Origin: Streptomyces sp. YIM 121038
GTDB taxonomy: Bacteria; Actinomycetota; Actinomycetes; Streptomycetales; Streptomycetaceae
Reading direction: 5' to 3'
Length of the DNA: 64,000 nt
Assembly (NCBI RefSeq): GCF_006088715.1
Contig: NZ_CP030771.1
Location: 8,120,001 to 8,184,000 of the forward strand
Numbering within the stretch: the first letter of the stretch is position 1; every line of letters begins with the position of its first letter. Position numbers and translations under genes: made by a program. The notes under the pieces were generated by a model. It made no database searches and was not told the origin of the DNA. It was given only the letters and a program-made list of their open reading frames with translations. Shown here piece by piece: positions 1-13,000 of this stretch.

Positions 1-3000
1 GCGGGCACCTCGCTCGCCGACCAGCTGGCCGCGCTGCCGCCGGAGAACCGCGAGCGCGCCCTCCTCGACCTCGTCCGCACCCAGGTGGCCGCCGTCCTCG
101 GCTACGCGTCCGGCGAGGACGTCGCGCCCACGAAGGCGTTCAAGGAGCTCGGCTTCGACTCCCTGACCTCCGTCGAGCTGCGCAACCGCCTGAACGGCGC
201 CACCGCGCTGCGCCTGCCCGCCAGCCTCGTCTTCGACTACCCCACGCCCAAGGTCCTCGCCCAGTACCTGGGCGGCGAACTCCTCGGCGGCCTCGGGGAG
301 TCCGCGGCAGCGGGCGCCACGGCACCGGTGACGGTGGCCGCCGCCCAGGACGAGCCGATCGCCATCGTCGCCATGAGCTGCCGCTTCCCCGGCGGCGTGG
401 GCAGCCCCGAGGACCTGTGGCGGCTCCTCACCGACGGCGCGGAAGCCATCAGCGAGTTCCCGGAGGGCCGTGGCTGGGACACCGCGTCCCTGTATGACCC
501 CGACCCCGACCAGGTCGGCACCACATACGCCCGCGAGGGCGGCTTCCTGCACGACGCGGGCAACTTCGACGCGGCGTTCTTCGGCATCTCGCCGCGCGAG
601 GCCCTCGCCATGGACCCGCAGCAGCGCCTCCTCCTGGAGGCCTCCTGGGAGGCGTTCGAGCGTGCGGGCATCGACCCGGCGACCCTGCACGGCAGCCCCA
701 CGGGCGTCTTCGCCGGGCTCATCTACCACGAGTACGGCTCCCAGCTCAGCAGCGTCCCCGAGGACCTCGGCGGCTACCTCGGCACCGGCAGCTCGGGCGC
801 CATCGCCTCGGGCCGCATCTCGTACTCCTTCGGCCTCGAAGGCCCCGCGGTCACCGTCGACACGGCCTGCTCGTCGTCGCTCGTGGCCCTGCACCTGGCC
901 GCGCAGGCACTGCGGCAGGGCGAGTGCACGATGGCGCTCGCGGGCGGTGTGACGGTCATGCCCACGGCGGGCACCTTCCTGGAGTTCAGCCGCCAGCGCG
1001 GGCTGGCCCCCGACGGCCGCTGCAAGCCGTTCGCGGCCGCCGCCGACGGCACCAGCTGGGGCGAAGGCGTCGGCATGCTCGTCCTGGAGCGGCTCTCCGA
1101 CGCCCGCCGCAACGGCCACCCGGTGCTCGCGGTCGTCCGCGGCTCCGCCGTCAACCAGGACGGCGCCAGCAACGGCCTCACCGCCCCCAACGGCCCCTCC
1201 CAGCAGCGGGTGATCACCCAGGCCCTCGCCAACGCCCGCCTCACGACCGCCGACGTGGACGCGGTCGAGGCCCACGGCACCGGCACGCCCCTGGGCGACC
1301 CGATCGAGGCGCAGGCGCTCATCGCCACCTACGGCAAGCAGCGCCCCGCCGAGCGGCCGCTCCTGCTCGGCTCGGTGAAGTCCAACATCGGCCACACCCA
1401 GGCCGCCGCCGGTGTCGCCGGTGTCATCAAGATGGTCATGGCCATGCGCCACGGCGTCCTGCCGCAGACCCTGAACTTCGACGCGCCGACCCCCGAGGTG
1501 GACTGGTCGGCCGGGACCGTGGAGCTCCTCGCGGAGGCCCGCGCGTGGCCCGACCGGGACGGCGCGCCGCGCCGCGCGGGCGTCTCCTCGTTCGGCGTCA
1601 GCGGCACCAACGCGCACGTGATCATCGAGGCGCCGGAGCAGCCGGAGCGGCCCGCGGCCGCCGAGGCCCCCGCGCCGTCGGTGGTCTCCGGCGTGATCCC
1701 GCTGGCGCTCTCGGGCAAGACGCCCGAGGCGCTCCGGGCCCAGGCCGGACGGCTGCGCGAGCACCTCGTCGCCCACACGGGCCTCGCGCCCGCCGACGTG
1801 GCCTGGTCGCTGACCGCCGCGCGGTCGCGGTTCGAGCACCGGGGCGTCGTCCTCGGCCGGGACCGCGACGCGCTGCTCGCCGCCCTGGAGGGCCTGGAGC
1901 GGGACGACGCGGCCGCGCAGGGCGTGGTCGTGGGCCGCGCCCAGGGCGACACCGTCCGGCCCGTGTTCGTCTTCCCCGGTCAGGGTTCGCAGTGGGCCGG
2001 GATGGCCCGCGAACTCCTCGACGAGTCGCCGGTGTTCGCGGAGCGGATGCGGGAGTGCGCCGACGTGCTCGCGGAGTTCGTGGACTGGAACCTCCTTGAG
2101 GAGCTGGACGGCCAGCACTTCGACCGTGTCGATGTCGTGCAGCCGGTGCTGTTCGCCGTGATGGTCTCGCTCGCTGCTGTCTGGCAGGCGGCCGGGGTGA
2201 AGCCCGCCGCTGTCGTCGGTCACAGCCAGGGCGAGATCGCGGCCGCGTGCGTGGCGGGTGCGCTGTCCTTGCGGGATGCCGCCCGCGTGGTGGCGCTGCG
2301 GAGCCTGGCGATTCGTGAGCTGTCGGGTAAGGGCGGCATGGTGTCGGTGCCGCTGCCCGAGGCCGAGGTGCGTGAGCTGCTGACGGCGTGGGGTGACCGC
2401 GTGTCGGTGGCCGCCGTCAACGGCCCGGCTCAGGTGGTGGTTTCCGGTGAGCCGGAGGCCCTGGAGGAGCTGGTCGCGCAGTGCGTGGCCCGCGACGTCC
2501 GCGCCCGTACGATCCCGGTGGACTACGCCTCGCACTCCGCGTACGTGGAGGAGATCGAGGCGCAGATCCTGGAGGCGCTTGAGGGTGTGAGCCCGCAGGA
2601 GGCTCAGGTCCCGCTGTACTCGACGCTGACCGGCGCCTGGCTGGACGTCCCCATGGACGGCGGCTACTGGTACCGCAACCTGCGTCAGACCGTTCTCTTC
2701 GAGCACGCCACCCGAGGCCTGCTCGCCGAGGGCCACGGCCTGTTCCTGGAGATGAGCCCCCACCCGGTCCTGACGGTCCCGGTGCAGGCCACCATCGAGG
2801 CCGCCGGGCGCGAAGGGGCAGCCGTCGCCCTCGGGTCGCTGCGGCGCGACGAAGGCGGCGCCGACCGGCTCATGGCCTCGGTCGGCGAGGCCTACGCGCA
2901 GGGCGCGGACCTCGACTGGCGGGCCCTCGTCCCCGGCACCCTCGTCGACCTGCCCACGTACGCCTTCCAGCACCAGCACTACTGGCTGGTGTCCCCGGAG

Positions 3001-6000
3001 GCCGAGCCGGGCGCCGAGCCCGCCGCCGCCGTGGACGAGGTCGAGGCGCGCTTCTGGGAGGCCGTCGAGCGCGAGGACCTGGAGCAGCTCGCCGCCGAAC
3101 TGGAGGTGACGGACGGCTCCGCCGCCGAACTCGGCGCCGTCCTGCCCGTCCTGTCGTCGTGGCGGCGGCAGCGCCGCGAGCGGTCCACGATCGACAGCTG
3201 GCGCTACGCCGTGCACTGGAAGCCCCTCGCGGGCAGCCTCCCCGGCCCGGTCCTCACCGGCCGGTGGCTGGTCGTCGTACCCGAGGAGGCGGCCGCGCAC
3301 CCGTGGACCGCGGGCGCCCTGGAGGCGCTGGCACAGGCCGGTGCCGAAACCGTCGAACTCCACGTCACAGGCGCCGAGTTGACGCGTGAGGTGCTGGCCG
3401 GACGGCTGCGCGGCGACGTCGCGGACGCCGCCGGGCTCGCGGGCGTCGTCTCCCTGCTCGCCCTCGCCGAAGAGCCCCACCCGGCGCACCCCGTGCTGCC
3501 CGCCGGGCTCGCCGGTACCGTCGCGCTGGTGCAGGCCCTCGGCGACGAGGGCGTCGAGGCCCGTCTGTGGGCCCTTTCCAGCGGCGCCGTGGCCACCGGC
3601 CGGGGCGACCGGGTGGAGAGCCCCGCCCAGGCGCAGACCTGGGGCCTCGGCCGCGTCGTCGCCCTGGAGCACCCCGACCGCTGGGGCGGACTCGTCGACC
3701 TGCCGCCGACCCCCGACAGCCGTACGGGGGCCCGCCTCGCCGGGATCCTCGCGGGCGTCGGCGACGAGGACCAGCTCGCCGTGCGCGGCTCCGGCGTCCT
3801 CGTGCGCCGCCTCGTCCGGGCCGAGCCCGCGGCCCCGGCCCGGGAGACCGGCCCCGGGTGGACGCCGCGCGGCACCGTCCTGGTCACCGGCGGCACCGGA
3901 GCCCTCGGCCCGCACATCGCCCGCTGGCTGGCCCGCGAGGGCGCCGAGCACCTCGTGCTCACCAGCCGCCGCGGCCCGGACGCGCCCGGCGCGGCCGAAC
4001 TCCGCGCGGAACTGGAGGAGATGGGCGTCCAGGTGACCATCGCGTCCTGCGACGTCGCCGACCGCGACGCCGTCGCGGCGCTCCTGGGCCGTCTCGCCGC
4101 CGACGGGCACACCCTGCGCGCCGTCATCCACGCGGCCGCGCTCATCGAGCTGGCGCCGATCGCCACTACCACCCTCGATGGGTTCGCCGACATCGTCGCG
4201 GCGAAGGTCGCGGGCGCCGTCGTCCTGGACGAGCTCCTGGACGGCGAAGCGGCCGCGGAACTCGACGCGTTCGTGCTGTTCTCCTCCATCGCGGGCGTCT
4301 GGGGCAGCGGCGACCACGCCGCCTACGCCGCGGCCAACGCCCACCTCGACGCCCTCGCCGAGCACCGCAGGGCCCGCGGCCTGACCGCCACCTCGATCGC
4401 CTGGGGCGTGTGGAACGTCGTCAACCCCCACCTCAGCGGCAGCGCGCCCGTCGACGTCGACCCCGAGCAGCTGCGCCGCCAGGGCCTGCCGTTCCTCGAC
4501 CCCGGTCTGGCCTTCGCGGGCATGCGGCAGATCCTGGACGACGACGAGACGTTCCTCGCCCTCGCCGACGTGGACTGGGACCAGTTCGTGCCCGTGTTCA
4601 CCTCGCGCCGCGCCCGCCCGCTGCTCGCGGACCTGCCCGACGCCCAGCGCGTCCTCGCCGCCCAGGGCGGAGCCGGGGACGACGCCGCCGACGCCGGGAC
4701 CTCGACCAAGGCATCCGCGCTGCGCGAGCGCCTGACCGGCCTCGCCGGGCCTGAGCGGGACCGCGTCCTGGTCGACCTCGTGCTCACGCACGCCGCCGCG
4801 GTCCTCGGCTACGAGTCCGCGGGGGCCCTCGACCCGGAGCGGGCCTTCCGCGAGTTCGGCTTCGACTCGCTCACCGCCGTCGACCTGCGCAACCGGCTCG
4901 GCGCCGCCACCGGTCTGAAGCTGCCCACCACGGTCGTCTTCGACCACCCCAACGGCACCGCCCTGGCCGCCTATCTGCGCACCCAGGTCCTCGGTGCCGA
5001 CGCGGCCGCCGCCCCCGCCGCCGTCGCGCCCGTCGCGGCGGCCACCGACGAGCCCATCGCCATCGTCGCCATGAGCTGCCGCTACCCCGGCGGCATCAGC
5101 AGCCCCGAGCAGATGTGGCAGGTCCTCCAGGACCGTACCGACGTCGTCGGCGGCTACCCGGCGGGCCGCGGCTGGGACACCGCCCACCTGTACGACCCGG
5201 ACCCGGAGACCCCCGGCACCACCACGACCAGGGGCGGCGGCTTCCTGCACGACGCGGGCGCCTTCGACCCGGCCTTCTTCGGCATCTCGCCGCGCGAGGC
5301 CCTCGCGATGGACCCGCAGCAGCGGCTCCTCCTGGAAACCTCCTGGGAGGCGTTCGAACGCGCCGGGATCGACCCCAAGGCCGTACGCGGCGAGACCGCC
5401 GGGGTCTTCGTCGGCACCAACTACCAGGACTACGGCACCGCGCCCGGCCAGGTCTCCGCGGGCGCCGAGGGGCACATCCTCACCGGCAGCGCGCCCAGCG
5501 TCATCTCCGGCCGCATCGCCTACACGTTCGGCCTCGAAGGCCCGGCGGTCACCGTCGACACGGCCTGCTCGTCGTCGCTCGTCGCGATGCACCTGGCGGC
5601 GCAGGCGCTGCGCCAGGGCGAGTGCTCGCTCGCCCTCGCGGGCGGCGTCGCCGTGATGTCGTCGCCCGGCGCCCTGATCGCCTTCAGCCAGCAGCGCGGC
5701 CTCGCCGACGACGGCCGGTGCAAGGCCTTCGCGGCCGCCGCCGACGGCATGGGCATGGCCGAAGGCGTCGGCCTGGTGCTCCTGGAGCGCCTCTCGGACG
5801 CCCGCCGCAACGGCCACAAGGTCCTCGCGGTCGTCCGGGGCTCGGCCATCAACCAGGACGGCGCCAGCAACGGCCTCACCGCCCCCAACGGGCCCGCCCA
5901 GCAGCGCGTGATCCGCGCCGCGCTCGCCAACGCCCGCCTGACGGCGGCCGACGTGGACGCGGTCGAGGCGCACGGCACGGGCACCACGCTGGGCGACCCG

Positions 6001-9000
6001 ATCGAGGCGCAGGCGCTGCTCGCCACGTACGGCCAGGAGCGGCCCGAGGGCGGACAGCCCCTGTGGCTGGGGTCCATCAAGTCCAACATCGGGCACAGCC
6101 AGGCCGCTTCCGGTGTGGCGGGCGTGATGAAGATGGTCCTGGCCATGCAGCACGGCGTCCTGCCGCAGACCCTGCACATCGACGAGCCGACGCCCGAGGT
6201 CGACTGGACCGAAGGCGCCGTCGAACTCCTCACCGAGGCCCGCGACTGGCCCGAGCGCGCGGACGCGCCCCGGCGCGCGGGCGTCTCCTCCTTCGGCATG
6301 AGCGGCACCAACGCCCATGTGATCCTGGAGCAGCCGCCCCTGGCCGACGAGCCTGCCGCCGCCGACGAGCCCGGTGTCCCGGCGCCCGTCGTCGCCGGAG
6401 TGCTCCCGCTCGCCCTCTCCGCCAAGGGCGAGCCCGCCCTGCGCGCCCAGGCGGCCCGGCTGCGCGAGCACCTGCTCGCCCGCCCCGACCTCGCACCGGC
6501 CGACGTCGCCTGGTCCCTCGCGGCGGCCCGCTCCCGGTTCGAGCACCGGGGCGTCGTCCTCGGCCGCGACCGCGAGGAACTCCTCGCCGCCCTGGAGCGC
6601 CTGGCACAGGACGAGGTGACACCCCAGGTGGTGTCCGGCCGCACCCTCGGCGGCATGGTCCGCCCGGTGTTCGTGTTCCCGGGTCAGGGTTCGCAGTGGG
6701 CCGGGATGGCAGTGGACCTGCTGGAGTCCAGCCCCGTCTTCGCGGAGCGGATGCGTGAATGCGCGGAAGCGCTCGCGGAGTTCGTGGACTGGGATCTGCT
6801 GGAGGAGTTGAGCGGCGAGCACTTCGACCGGGTGGATGTGGTTCAGCCGGTGTTGTTCGCGGTGATGGTGTCGTTGGCTGCGGTGTGGCAGGCGGCCGGG
6901 GTGAAGCCTGCCGCTGTCGTCGGTCACAGTCAGGGTGAGATCGCGGCCGCGTGCGTCGCGGGAGCCCTGTCCCTGCGGGACGCCGCTCGTGTGGTGGCCC
7001 TGCGGAGCTTGGCGATTCGTGAGCTGTCGGGTAAGGGCGGCATGGTGTCGGTGCCGCTGCCCGAGTCCGAGGTTCGTGAGCTGATCGCGGGTTGGGAGGG
7101 CCGGATCGAGGTCGCGGCCGTCAACGGCCCGGCTCAGGTGGTCGTCTCCGGCGAGCCGGAGGCCCTGGAGGAGCTGGTCGCGCACTGCACGGGTCAGGAC
7201 ATCCGCGCTCGTACGATCCCGGTGGACTACGCGTCGCACTCCTCGTACGTCGAGGAGATCGAGGCGCAGATCCTGGAGGCGCTTGAGGGTGTGAGCCCGC
7301 AGGCCGCCGAGGTCCCGCTGTTCTCCACGCTGACCGGCGCCTGGCTGGACGTCCCCATGGACGGCGGCTACTGGTACCGCAACCTGCGTCAGACCGTTCT
7401 CTTCGAGCACGCCACCCGAGGCCTGCTCGCCGAGGGCCACGGCCTGTTCCTGGAGATGAGCCCCCACCCGGTCCTCACCGTCCCCGTGCAGGCCACCATC
7501 GACGCCACTGACAGCCAGGCCGCCACCCTCGGCTCCCTCCGACGTGACGAGGGCGGCGAGGCCCGCCTCATGGCCTCCCTCGCCGAAGCCCACACGTACG
7601 GTGCCGAGCTGGACTGGAAGGCCCTCTTCCCCGGCACGCGCGCGACCGTCGAGCTGCCCACCTACGCCTTCCAGCGCGAGCACTACTGGCTCCTCGCCCC
7701 GCAGGAGGAGCTGTCCGACGCGGCGCCGCAGGCCACGGACGAGGTCGAGTCCCGGTTCTGGGACGCGGTGGAGCGCGAGGACCTGGAGCAGCTGGCCGTG
7801 GAGCTCGCGGTGGAGGACTCCTCCGCCGCGGACCTCGGCGCCGTGCTCCCGGTGCTCTCGTCCTGGCGGCGGCAGCGGCGCGAGCGGTCGACCGTCGACA
7901 GCTGGCGCTACCAGGTGGACTGGCAGCCCCTCGCGGGCGCCCTGCCGGCCACCGGCCTCACGGGCCGCTGGCTGCTCCTCGTGCCCGAGGGCGCGGAGGC
8001 CACGGAGGTCGTCGCGGCGCTGGCACAGGCCGGGGCCCACGTCGACGAACTCCGCGTCACCGCCGGGGAGATGACCCGCGAGACCCTGACCGCGCGCCTC
8101 TTCGAGCACACCCTGACGGCGGACGGGGAGCCGAGCGGCGTGCTCAGCCTCCTCGCCCTCGACGAGTCCGCCCTCACGGACCACCCGGGCGTCTCCGCCG
8201 GGCTCGCGGGGACCGTCGCGCTGGTGCAGGCCCTCGGTGACGCCGGGATCGGCGCCCGCCTGTGGGCCGTGACGCGCGGTGCCGTCGCCACCGGCCGTGG
8301 CGACGCCCCGGCCCGCCCCGGGCAGGCGCAGGCGTGGGGCCTCGGCCGCGTCGCCGCGCTCGAGTACCCGGACCGCTGGGGCGGCCTCGTCGACCTGCCG
8401 GAGACCGTCGACGCCCGGGCCGCGGCCCAGCTCGCCGGGATCCTCGCGGGCGCCGGGGACGAGGACCAGCTCGCGGTGCGCCAGGCGGGCGTCCTCGTAC
8501 GCCGGTTCGTCCGGGCCCCGCTCGACGCCGGAGCGGCGCGCGAGTGGGCGCCGCGCGGCACCGCCCTGATCACCGGCGGCACCGGCGCGATCGGCGGGCA
8601 CGTGGCGCGCTGGCTGGCCCGCGAGGGCGCCGAGCACCTGGTGCTCACCAGCCGCCGCGGCCCCGACGCGCCCGGCGCCGAGGAACTCCAGGCCGAACTG
8701 GAGGAGCTGGGCGCCAAGGTGACCGTCGCGGCCTGCGACGTGGCCGACCGCGAGGCCGTCGCCGCGCTGCTCGACCGGCTCACCGAGGACGGGCACGCGC
8801 TGCGCTCGGTGTTCCACGCGGCGGGCGTCGGCCAGGGCCAGCCCCTCGCGGACATGTCCGCGGCCGACATCGCCGCAGTCCTGGAGGCGAAGGTCGCGGG
8901 CGCCGCCCACCTCGACGAGCTCCTTGCCACGGCGACGCTCGACGCGTTCGTGCTGTTCTCCTCCAACGCCGGAGTGTGGGGCAGCGGCAGCCAGGGCGCC

Positions 9001-9897
9001 TACGCGGCCGCCAACGCCCACCTCGACGCCCTCGCCGAGCAGCGCCGCGCCCGCGGCCTGACCGCCACCTCCGTGGCCTGGGGCCTGTGGGCCGGGGGCG
9101 GCATGGCGGGGGACGACGGCGAGGAGCAGTTCCGCCGCCGCGGCCTGCGCCCCATGGCGCCCGACCTCGCGGTCGCGGCCCTCGCCCAGGCGGTCGCGCA
9201 CGACGAGACCTTCCTCGCCGTCGCCGACCTGGACTGGGAGCGGTTCGCGCCCGCCTTCACCTCGGCTCGGACCAGCCCGTTCATCGGTGACATCCCCGAG
9301 GTGCGCCGGTACGAGCGGTCCGTGGCGGCCGAGACGGCGACGGAGGCCGACACCGGCGACGACGCGGCGGCCGAACTGCGCCGCCGGCTGACGCCGCTCA
9401 CCGAGCCCGAGCGGGAGATGATCCTGCTCGACCTGGTGCGCACGCACGCGGCCGCCGTGCTCGGCTACGGCGACGCGGAGTCGATAGACGCCCACCTGGC
9501 CTTCCGCGAGCTGGGCTTCGACTCGCTGACGGCCGTGGAGGTCCGCAACCGCCTGAACAAGGCCACGGGCCTGCGGCTGCCCGCCACCCTCGTGTTCGAC
9601 CACCCGACGTCCGCCGTCCTGTCCCAGTACCTGCGCGGGGAACTGCTCCAGGACGACGCCGACGGCGTGGACTCCACGCTGCGCGAGCTGGACCGCCTGG
9701 AGGCGGGCCTCGGCACCATCGCGCCCGACGACGGCGACCGCATGCGCATCACGATGCGGCTCGAAGCGCTGATGGCGAAGTGGAAGGGCACCGACGCCGA
9801 GGCGCCCGCCGACGGCGAGAAGGTCTCCTCGCAGCTGGAGTCGGCGTCCGCCGACGAGGTCTTCGACTTCATCGACAAGGAGTTCGGCGTGTCCTGA
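1..9897 (+). CDS. Type I modular polyketide synthase, 3' part (ACP + two KS-AT-KR-ACP modules)
   Basis: The frame is open at the left edge, so this is the C-terminal part of a larger gene. It begins with the ACP of a preceding module (phosphopantetheine Ser codon 160-162). Module A has KS 349-1630 (active-site Cys 868-870), AT 1960-2900 (GHSQG Ser 2224-2226; YASH at 2524-2535, methylmalonyl type), KR about 3870-4420 (Tyr 4324-4326) and ACP (Ser 4867-4869). Module B has KS 5047-6330 (Cys 5566-5568), AT 6662-7590 (Ser 6928-6930; YASH 7228-7239), KR 8554-9110 (Tyr 9001-9003) and ACP (Ser 9523-9525). A helical docking tail covers 9670-9894. Neither module has DH or ER, so each should leave a beta-hydroxyl next to a methyl branch. 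Both KRs carry the A-type Trp; module A has His and module B has Gln three residues before the catalytic Tyr. The gene probably passes its chain to the next PKS, 145 bp downstream. Confidence 0.95.
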   Translation, partial: AGTSLADQLAALPPENRERALLDLVRTQVAAVLGYASGEDVAPTKAFKELGFDSLTSVELRNRLNGATALRLPASLVFDYPTPKVLAQYLGGELLGGLGESAAAGATAPVTVAAAQDEPIAIVAMSCRFPGGVGSPEDLWRLLTDGAEAISEFPEGRGWDTASLYDPDPDQVGTTYAREGGFLHDAGNFDAAFFGISPREALAMDPQQRLLLEASWEAFERAGIDPATLHGSPTGVFAGLIYHEYGSQLSSVPEDLGGYLGTGSSGAIASGRISYSFGLEGPAVTVDTACSSSLVALHLAAQALRQGECTMALAGGVTVMPTAGTFLEFSRQRGLAPDGRCKPFAAAADGTSWGEGVGMLVLERLSDARRNGHPVLAVVRGSAVNQDGASNGLTAPNGPSQQRVITQALANARLTTADVDAVEAHGTGTPLGDPIEAQALIATYGKQRPAERPLLLGSVKSNIGHTQAAAGVAGVIKMVMAMRHGVLPQTLNFDAPTPEVDWSAGTVELLAEARAWPDRDGAPRRAGVSSFGVSGTNAHVIIEAPEQPERPAAAEAPAPSVVSGVIPLALSGKTPEALRAQAGRLREHLVAHTGLAPADVAWSLTAARSRFEHRGVVLGRDRDALLAALEGLERDDAAAQGVVVGRAQGDTVRPVFVFPGQGSQWAGMARELLDESPVFAERMRECADVLAEFVDWNLLEELDGQHFDRVDVVQPVLFAVMVSLAAVWQAAGVKPAAVVGHSQGEIAAACVAGALSLRDAARVVALRSLAIRELSGKGGMVSVPLPEAEVRELLTAWGDRVSVAAVNGPAQVVVSGEPEALEELVAQCVARDVRARTIPVDYASHSAYVEEIEAQILEALEGVSPQEAQVPLYSTLTGAWLDVPMDGGYWYRNLRQTVLFEHATRGLLAEGHGLFLEMSPHPVLTVPVQATIEAAGREGAAVALGSLRRDEGGADRLMASVGEAYAQGADLDWRALVPGTLVDLPTYAFQHQHYWLVSPEAEPGAEPAAAVDEVEARFWEAVEREDLEQLAAELEVTDGSAAELGAVLPVLSSWRRQRRERSTIDSWRYAVHWKPLAGSLPGPVLTGRWLVVVPEEAAAHPWTAGALEALAQAGAETVELHVTGAELTREVLAGRLRGDVADAAGLAGVVSLLALAEEPHPAHPVLPAGLAGTVALVQALGDEGVEARLWALSSGAVATGRGDRVESPAQAQTWGLGRVVALEHPDRWGGLVDLPPTPDSRTGARLAGILAGVGDEDQLAVRGSGVLVRRLVRAEPAAPARETGPGWTPRGTVLVTGGTGALGPHIARWLAREGAEHLVLTSRRGPDAPGAAELRAELEEMGVQVTIASCDVADRDAVAALLGRLAADGHTLRAVIHAAALIELAPIATTTLDGFADIVAAKVAGAVVLDELLDGEAAAELDAFVLFSSIAGVWGSGDHAAYAAANAHLDALAEHRRARGLTATSIAWGVWNVVNPHLSGSAPVDVDPEQLRRQGLPFLDPGLAFAGMRQILDDDETFLALADVDWDQFVPVFTSRRARPLLADLPDAQRVLAAQGGAGDDAADAGTSTKASALRERLTGLAGPERDRVLVDLVLTHAAAVLGYESAGALDPERAFREFGFDSLTAVDLRNRLGAATGLKLPTTVVFDHPNGTALAAYLRTQVLGADAAAAPAAVAPVAAATDEPIAIVAMSCRYPGGISSPEQMWQVLQDRTDVVGGYPAGRGWDTAHLYDPDPETPGTTTTRGGGFLHDAGAFDPAFFGISPREALAMDPQQRLLLETSWEAFERAGIDPKAVRGETAGVFVGTNYQDYGTAPGQVSAGAEGHILTGSAPSVISGRIAYTFGLEGPAVTVDTACSSSLVAMHLAAQALRQGECSLALAGGVAVMSSPGALIAFSQQRGLADDGRCKAFAAAADGMGMAEGVGLVLLERLSDARRNGHKVLAVVRGSAINQDGASNGLTAPNGPAQQRVIRAALANARLTAADVDAVEAHGTGTTLGDPIEAQALLATYGQERPEGGQPLWLGSIKSNIGHSQAASGVAGVMKMVLAMQHGVLPQTLHIDEPTPEVDWTEGAVELLTEARDWPERADAPRRAGVSSFGMSGTNAHVILEQPPLADEPAAADEPGVPAPVVAGVLPLALSAKGEPALRAQAARLREHLLARPDLAPADVAWSLAAARSRFEHRGVVLGRDREELLAALERLAQDEVTPQVVSGRTLGGMVRPVFVFPGQGSQWAGMAVDLLESSPVFAERMRECAEALAEFVDWDLLEELSGEHFDRVDVVQPVLFAVMVSLAAVWQAAGVKPAAVVGHSQGEIAAACVAGALSLRDAARVVALRSLAIRELSGKGGMVSVPLPESEVRELIAGWEGRIEVAAVNGPAQVVVSGEPEALEELVAHCTGQDIRARTIPVDYASHSSYVEEIEAQILEALEGVSPQAAEVPLFSTLTGAWLDVPMDGGYWYRNLRQTVLFEHATRGLLAEGHGLFLEMSPHPVLTVPVQATIDATDSQAATLGSLRRDEGGEARLMASLAEAHTYGAELDWKALFPGTRATVELPTYAFQREHYWLLAPQEELSDAAPQATDEVESRFWDAVEREDLEQLAVELAVEDSSAADLGAVLPVLSSWRRQRRERSTVDSWRYQVDWQPLAGALPATGLTGRWLLLVPEGAEATEVVAALAQAGAHVDELRVTAGEMTRETLTARLFEHTLTADGEPSGVLSLLALDESALTDHPGVSAGLAGTVALVQALGDAGIGARLWAVTRGAVATGRGDAPARPGQAQAWGLGRVAALEYPDRWGGLVDLPETVDARAAAQLAGILAGAGDEDQLAVRQAGVLVRRFVRAPLDAGAAREWAPRGTALITGGTGAIGGHVARWLAREGAEHLVLTSRRGPDAPGAEELQAELEELGAKVTVAACDVADREAVAALLDRLTEDGHALRSVFHAAGVGQGQPLADMSAADIAAVLEAKVAGAAHLDELLATATLDAFVLFSSNAGVWGSGSQGAYAAANAHLDALAEQRRARGLTATSVAWGLWAGGGMAGDDGEEQFRRRGLRPMAPDLAVAALAQAVAHDETFLAVADLDWERFAPAFTSARTSPFIGDIPEVRRYERSVAAETATEADTGDDAAAELRRRLTPLTEPEREMILLDLVRTHAAAVLGYGDAESIDAHLAFRELGFDSLTAVEVRNRLNKATGLRLPATLVFDHPTSAVLSQYLRGELLQDDADGVDSTLRELDRLEAGLGTIAPDDGDRMRITMRLEALMAKWKGTDAEAPADGEKVSSQLESASADEVFDFIDKEFGVS

Positions 9898-9908
9898 CCG
9901 AAACCGGC

Positions 9909-9958
9909 CGGCCGGTCCGGTGCCCCGCCCGACCCGGGCCGTGGCACCGGACCGGCCG
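9909..9958 (+). terminator. Intergenic RNA hairpin between the two PKS genes
   Basis: A perfect 16-bp inverted repeat (9909-9924 with 9943-9958) and an 18-nt loop start 12 bp after the upstream PKS stop. It is not followed by a T-tract. It could be a partial terminator/attenuator or a 3'-end stabiliser between the two cistrons. Confidence 0.55.
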
Positions 9959-9983
9959 CCCCCCTCAGCGCGGTTCTTCCGTT

Positions 9984-10007
9984 ACTGCGCGCTTTCTCGA
10001 CTGCGCG
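9984..10007. repeat. 8-bp direct repeat upstream of second PKS
   Basis: ACTGCGCG occurs at 9984-9991 and 10000-10007 in the short, relatively AT-rich leader just before the second PKS. It is a candidate regulator site; the spacing (16 bp) is the only support. Confidence 0.25.
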
Positions 10008-10042
10008 ATTTTTCTGTGACTACGCGAACAGGTGAGTTTCCG

Positions 10043-13000
10043 ATGGCGGACCAGCAAAAGCTCCTCGACTACCTCAAGCGGGTGACCGCCGACCTCCACG
10101 AGACGCGCCAGCGGCTGCGCGAAGTGGAGTCGGAGGAGCCCGAGCCCATCGCCATCGTCGGAATGAGCTGCCGCTACCCCGGCGGCGTACGCGGCCCCGA
10201 GGACCTGTGGCAGCTCGTGGCCGACGGGCGGGACGCGCTCTCCGCCTTCCCCACCGACCGGGGCTGGGACGTCGACGCGCTCGCCGGACGCACCGGCGCC
10301 GAGGCCCCGGAGGGCCCGGAGCGCGGTGGCGGCTTCGTCTACGACGCGGGCGACTTCGACGCCGCCTTCTTCGGGATCTCCCCGCGCGAGGCCATGGCCA
10401 TGGACCCGCAGCAGCGGCTCCTCCTGGAGGCCACGTGGGAGACCTTCGAACGGGCCGGGATCCCGCCCGCCTCGCTGCGCGGCAGCCGCACCGGCGTGTT
10501 CGTCGGCGCCACCGCCCAGGGCTACGGACCCGCCCTCATGGCCTCGCCGGACAACGTCGAGGGCTATCTGCTCACCGGTGACGTCTCCAGCGTCATCTCC
10601 GGCCGCCTGTCGTACGTGTTCGGCCTCGAAGGCCCGGCGGTCACCGTCGACACCGCCTGCTCGTCGTCGCTCGTGGCCCTGCACCTGGCGGCGCAGGCGC
10701 TGCGCCAGGGCGAGTGCGACCTCGCCCTCGCCGGTGGCGTCGCCATCATGGTCACCTCCGGTGCGTTCGCCGAGTTCTCCCGCCAGGGCGGCCTCGCGGG
10801 CGACGGCCGCTGCAAGCCGTACGCCGACGCCGCCGACGGCACCGGCTGGGGCGAGGGCGTCGGCGTCCTCGCCCTGGAGCGGCTGTCCGACGCGCGCCGC
10901 AACGGCCACGAGGTCCTGGCCGTCGTCCGGGGCTCCGCCGTCAACCAGGACGGCGCCTCCAACGGCCTGACCGCGCCCAACGGCCCGTCCCAGCAGCTCG
11001 TCATCCGCCAGGCCCTCGCCGCCGCCCGCCTCGCCACCAGCGACATCGACGCCGTCGAGGGCCACGGCACCGGCACGGTCCTCGGCGACCCCATCGAGGC
11101 GCAGGCGCTGCTCGCCACCTACGGCCAGGACCGCCCCGCGGACCAGCCGCTGCTGCTCGGCTCGGTGAAGTCCAACATCGGCCACACCCAGGCCGCTTCG
11201 GGTGTCGCCGGTGTCATCAAGATGGTCATGGCGATGCGCCACGGCGTCCTGCCCGAGAACCTGCACACGGACCGCCCGAGTACGCACGTCGACTGGTCCG
11301 CCGGAGCCGTGGAGCTCCTGACGGAGGCCCGGGAGTGGGCCGCACGCGAGGACGGCGGCCCGCGCCGCGCGGGCGTCTCCTCCTTCGGCGTCAGCGGCAC
11401 CAACGCGCACGTGATCGTGGAGCAGGCGCCCGTCGAGGAGCCCGCTGAAGCGGTGGAGCCGGTCGCTCCGGTCACGGCTGTGCCGTGGCTGGTGTCGGCG
11501 CGCAGTGCGGAGGCGCTGCGGGAGCAGGCCGAGCGGCTGCGCGAGCACGTCGCGGGCGACCCCGGCCAGGACGCCGTGGACATCGGCTGGTCCCTCCTGT
11601 CGGGCCGGTCCGCGCTGGAGCACCGCGCGGTGGTGTTCGGCCGCGAGCGCGCCGACCTCCTCGCGGGCCTGGAGTCCCTGGCGTCCGGCGGCCCCGGAAC
11701 CCTCGCGGGCTCGGTCGTCGAGGGCCGCCTCGGCGTGGTCTTCACCGGCCAGGGCAGCCAGCGCATCGGCATGGGCCGTGAGCTGTACGAGACGTTCCCG
11801 GTCTTCGCGGCTGCCCTGGACGAGGTGTGTGCCCACATAGACCCGTGGATAGAACGTTCGCTCCAGAGCGTGATGTTCGGTACCGACGCGGACCTCCTTG
11901 AGCGGACGGGCTACGCGCAGCCCGCGCTGTTCGCGATGGAAGTCGCCCTGTACCGGCTGGCCGAGTCCTTCGGCGTACGCCCGGAGATCGTGGGCGGTCA
12001 CTCGATCGGCGAGCTGGCCGCCGCGTACGTGGCAGGACTGTGGTCGCTCGAGGACGCGGCTCAACTGGTCGCCGCACGGGGACGGTTGATGCAGGCCCTG
12101 CCCGAGGGCGGCGCCATGCTGGCCGCCCAGATCGCGGAAGCCGACGTCCTGCCGCTCCTCGCGGACGTGGCCGACCGCGTCGGCGTGGCGGCCGTGAACG
12201 GCCCCGCGCAGATCGTGCTCTCCGGCGAGCGCACGGCCCTCGAAGCCCTGGAAGAGGCCCTGCGCGGCGACGGCCGCAAGGTGAAGTGGCTGAAGGTCAG
12301 CCACGCCTTCCACTCGCCCCTGATGGGCCCGGCCCTCGATGACTTCCGCGAGGTCGCGGCCAAGCTGACGTACCAGGACACCGTCCTGCCCGTCGTCTCC
12401 AACCTCACGGGCGCGCTCGCGAAGGCCGCCGAGCTGAAGGACCCCGAGTACTGGGTCCGCCACATCCGTGAAGCCGTGCGCTTCCACGACGGCCTCAACG
12501 CCCTCACCGACTTCGGCGTGTCGACGCTCCTGGAGCTCGGCCCCGACTCCGTGCTCACGGCGATGGCGCACGACACCCTCACCGACCCCGCCGCGCAGGC
12601 GGGCCTGGTCGGCGCGGTGCGCAAGGACCGCCCCGAGCCCGACGCGTTCCTGACCGCCCTCGCCAAGGCGCACGTGCGCGGCGTCACCGTCGACTGGGCG
12701 CCGCTGTACGCGCCGGTCGAGTCGCGGCGCCGCGTCGAGCTGCCGACGTACGCCTTCCAGCACCAGCGCTACTGGCCGCGCCCCGCCGTCGGCGGCGTCG
12801 GCGACGCGCGTGCCACCGGCCTGAACCCGGCGGACCACCCGCTGTTCGGCGCCGCCGTCGCCCTCGCCGACATGGACGGCTACCTCTTCACGGGCAGGCT
12901 CTCGCTCGCCACCCACCCCTGGCTCGCGGGCCACGCCCTCGCGGGCACCGTCCTGCTGCCCGCCACGGCCTACGTCGAGCTCGCCCTGCACGCCGGACAC

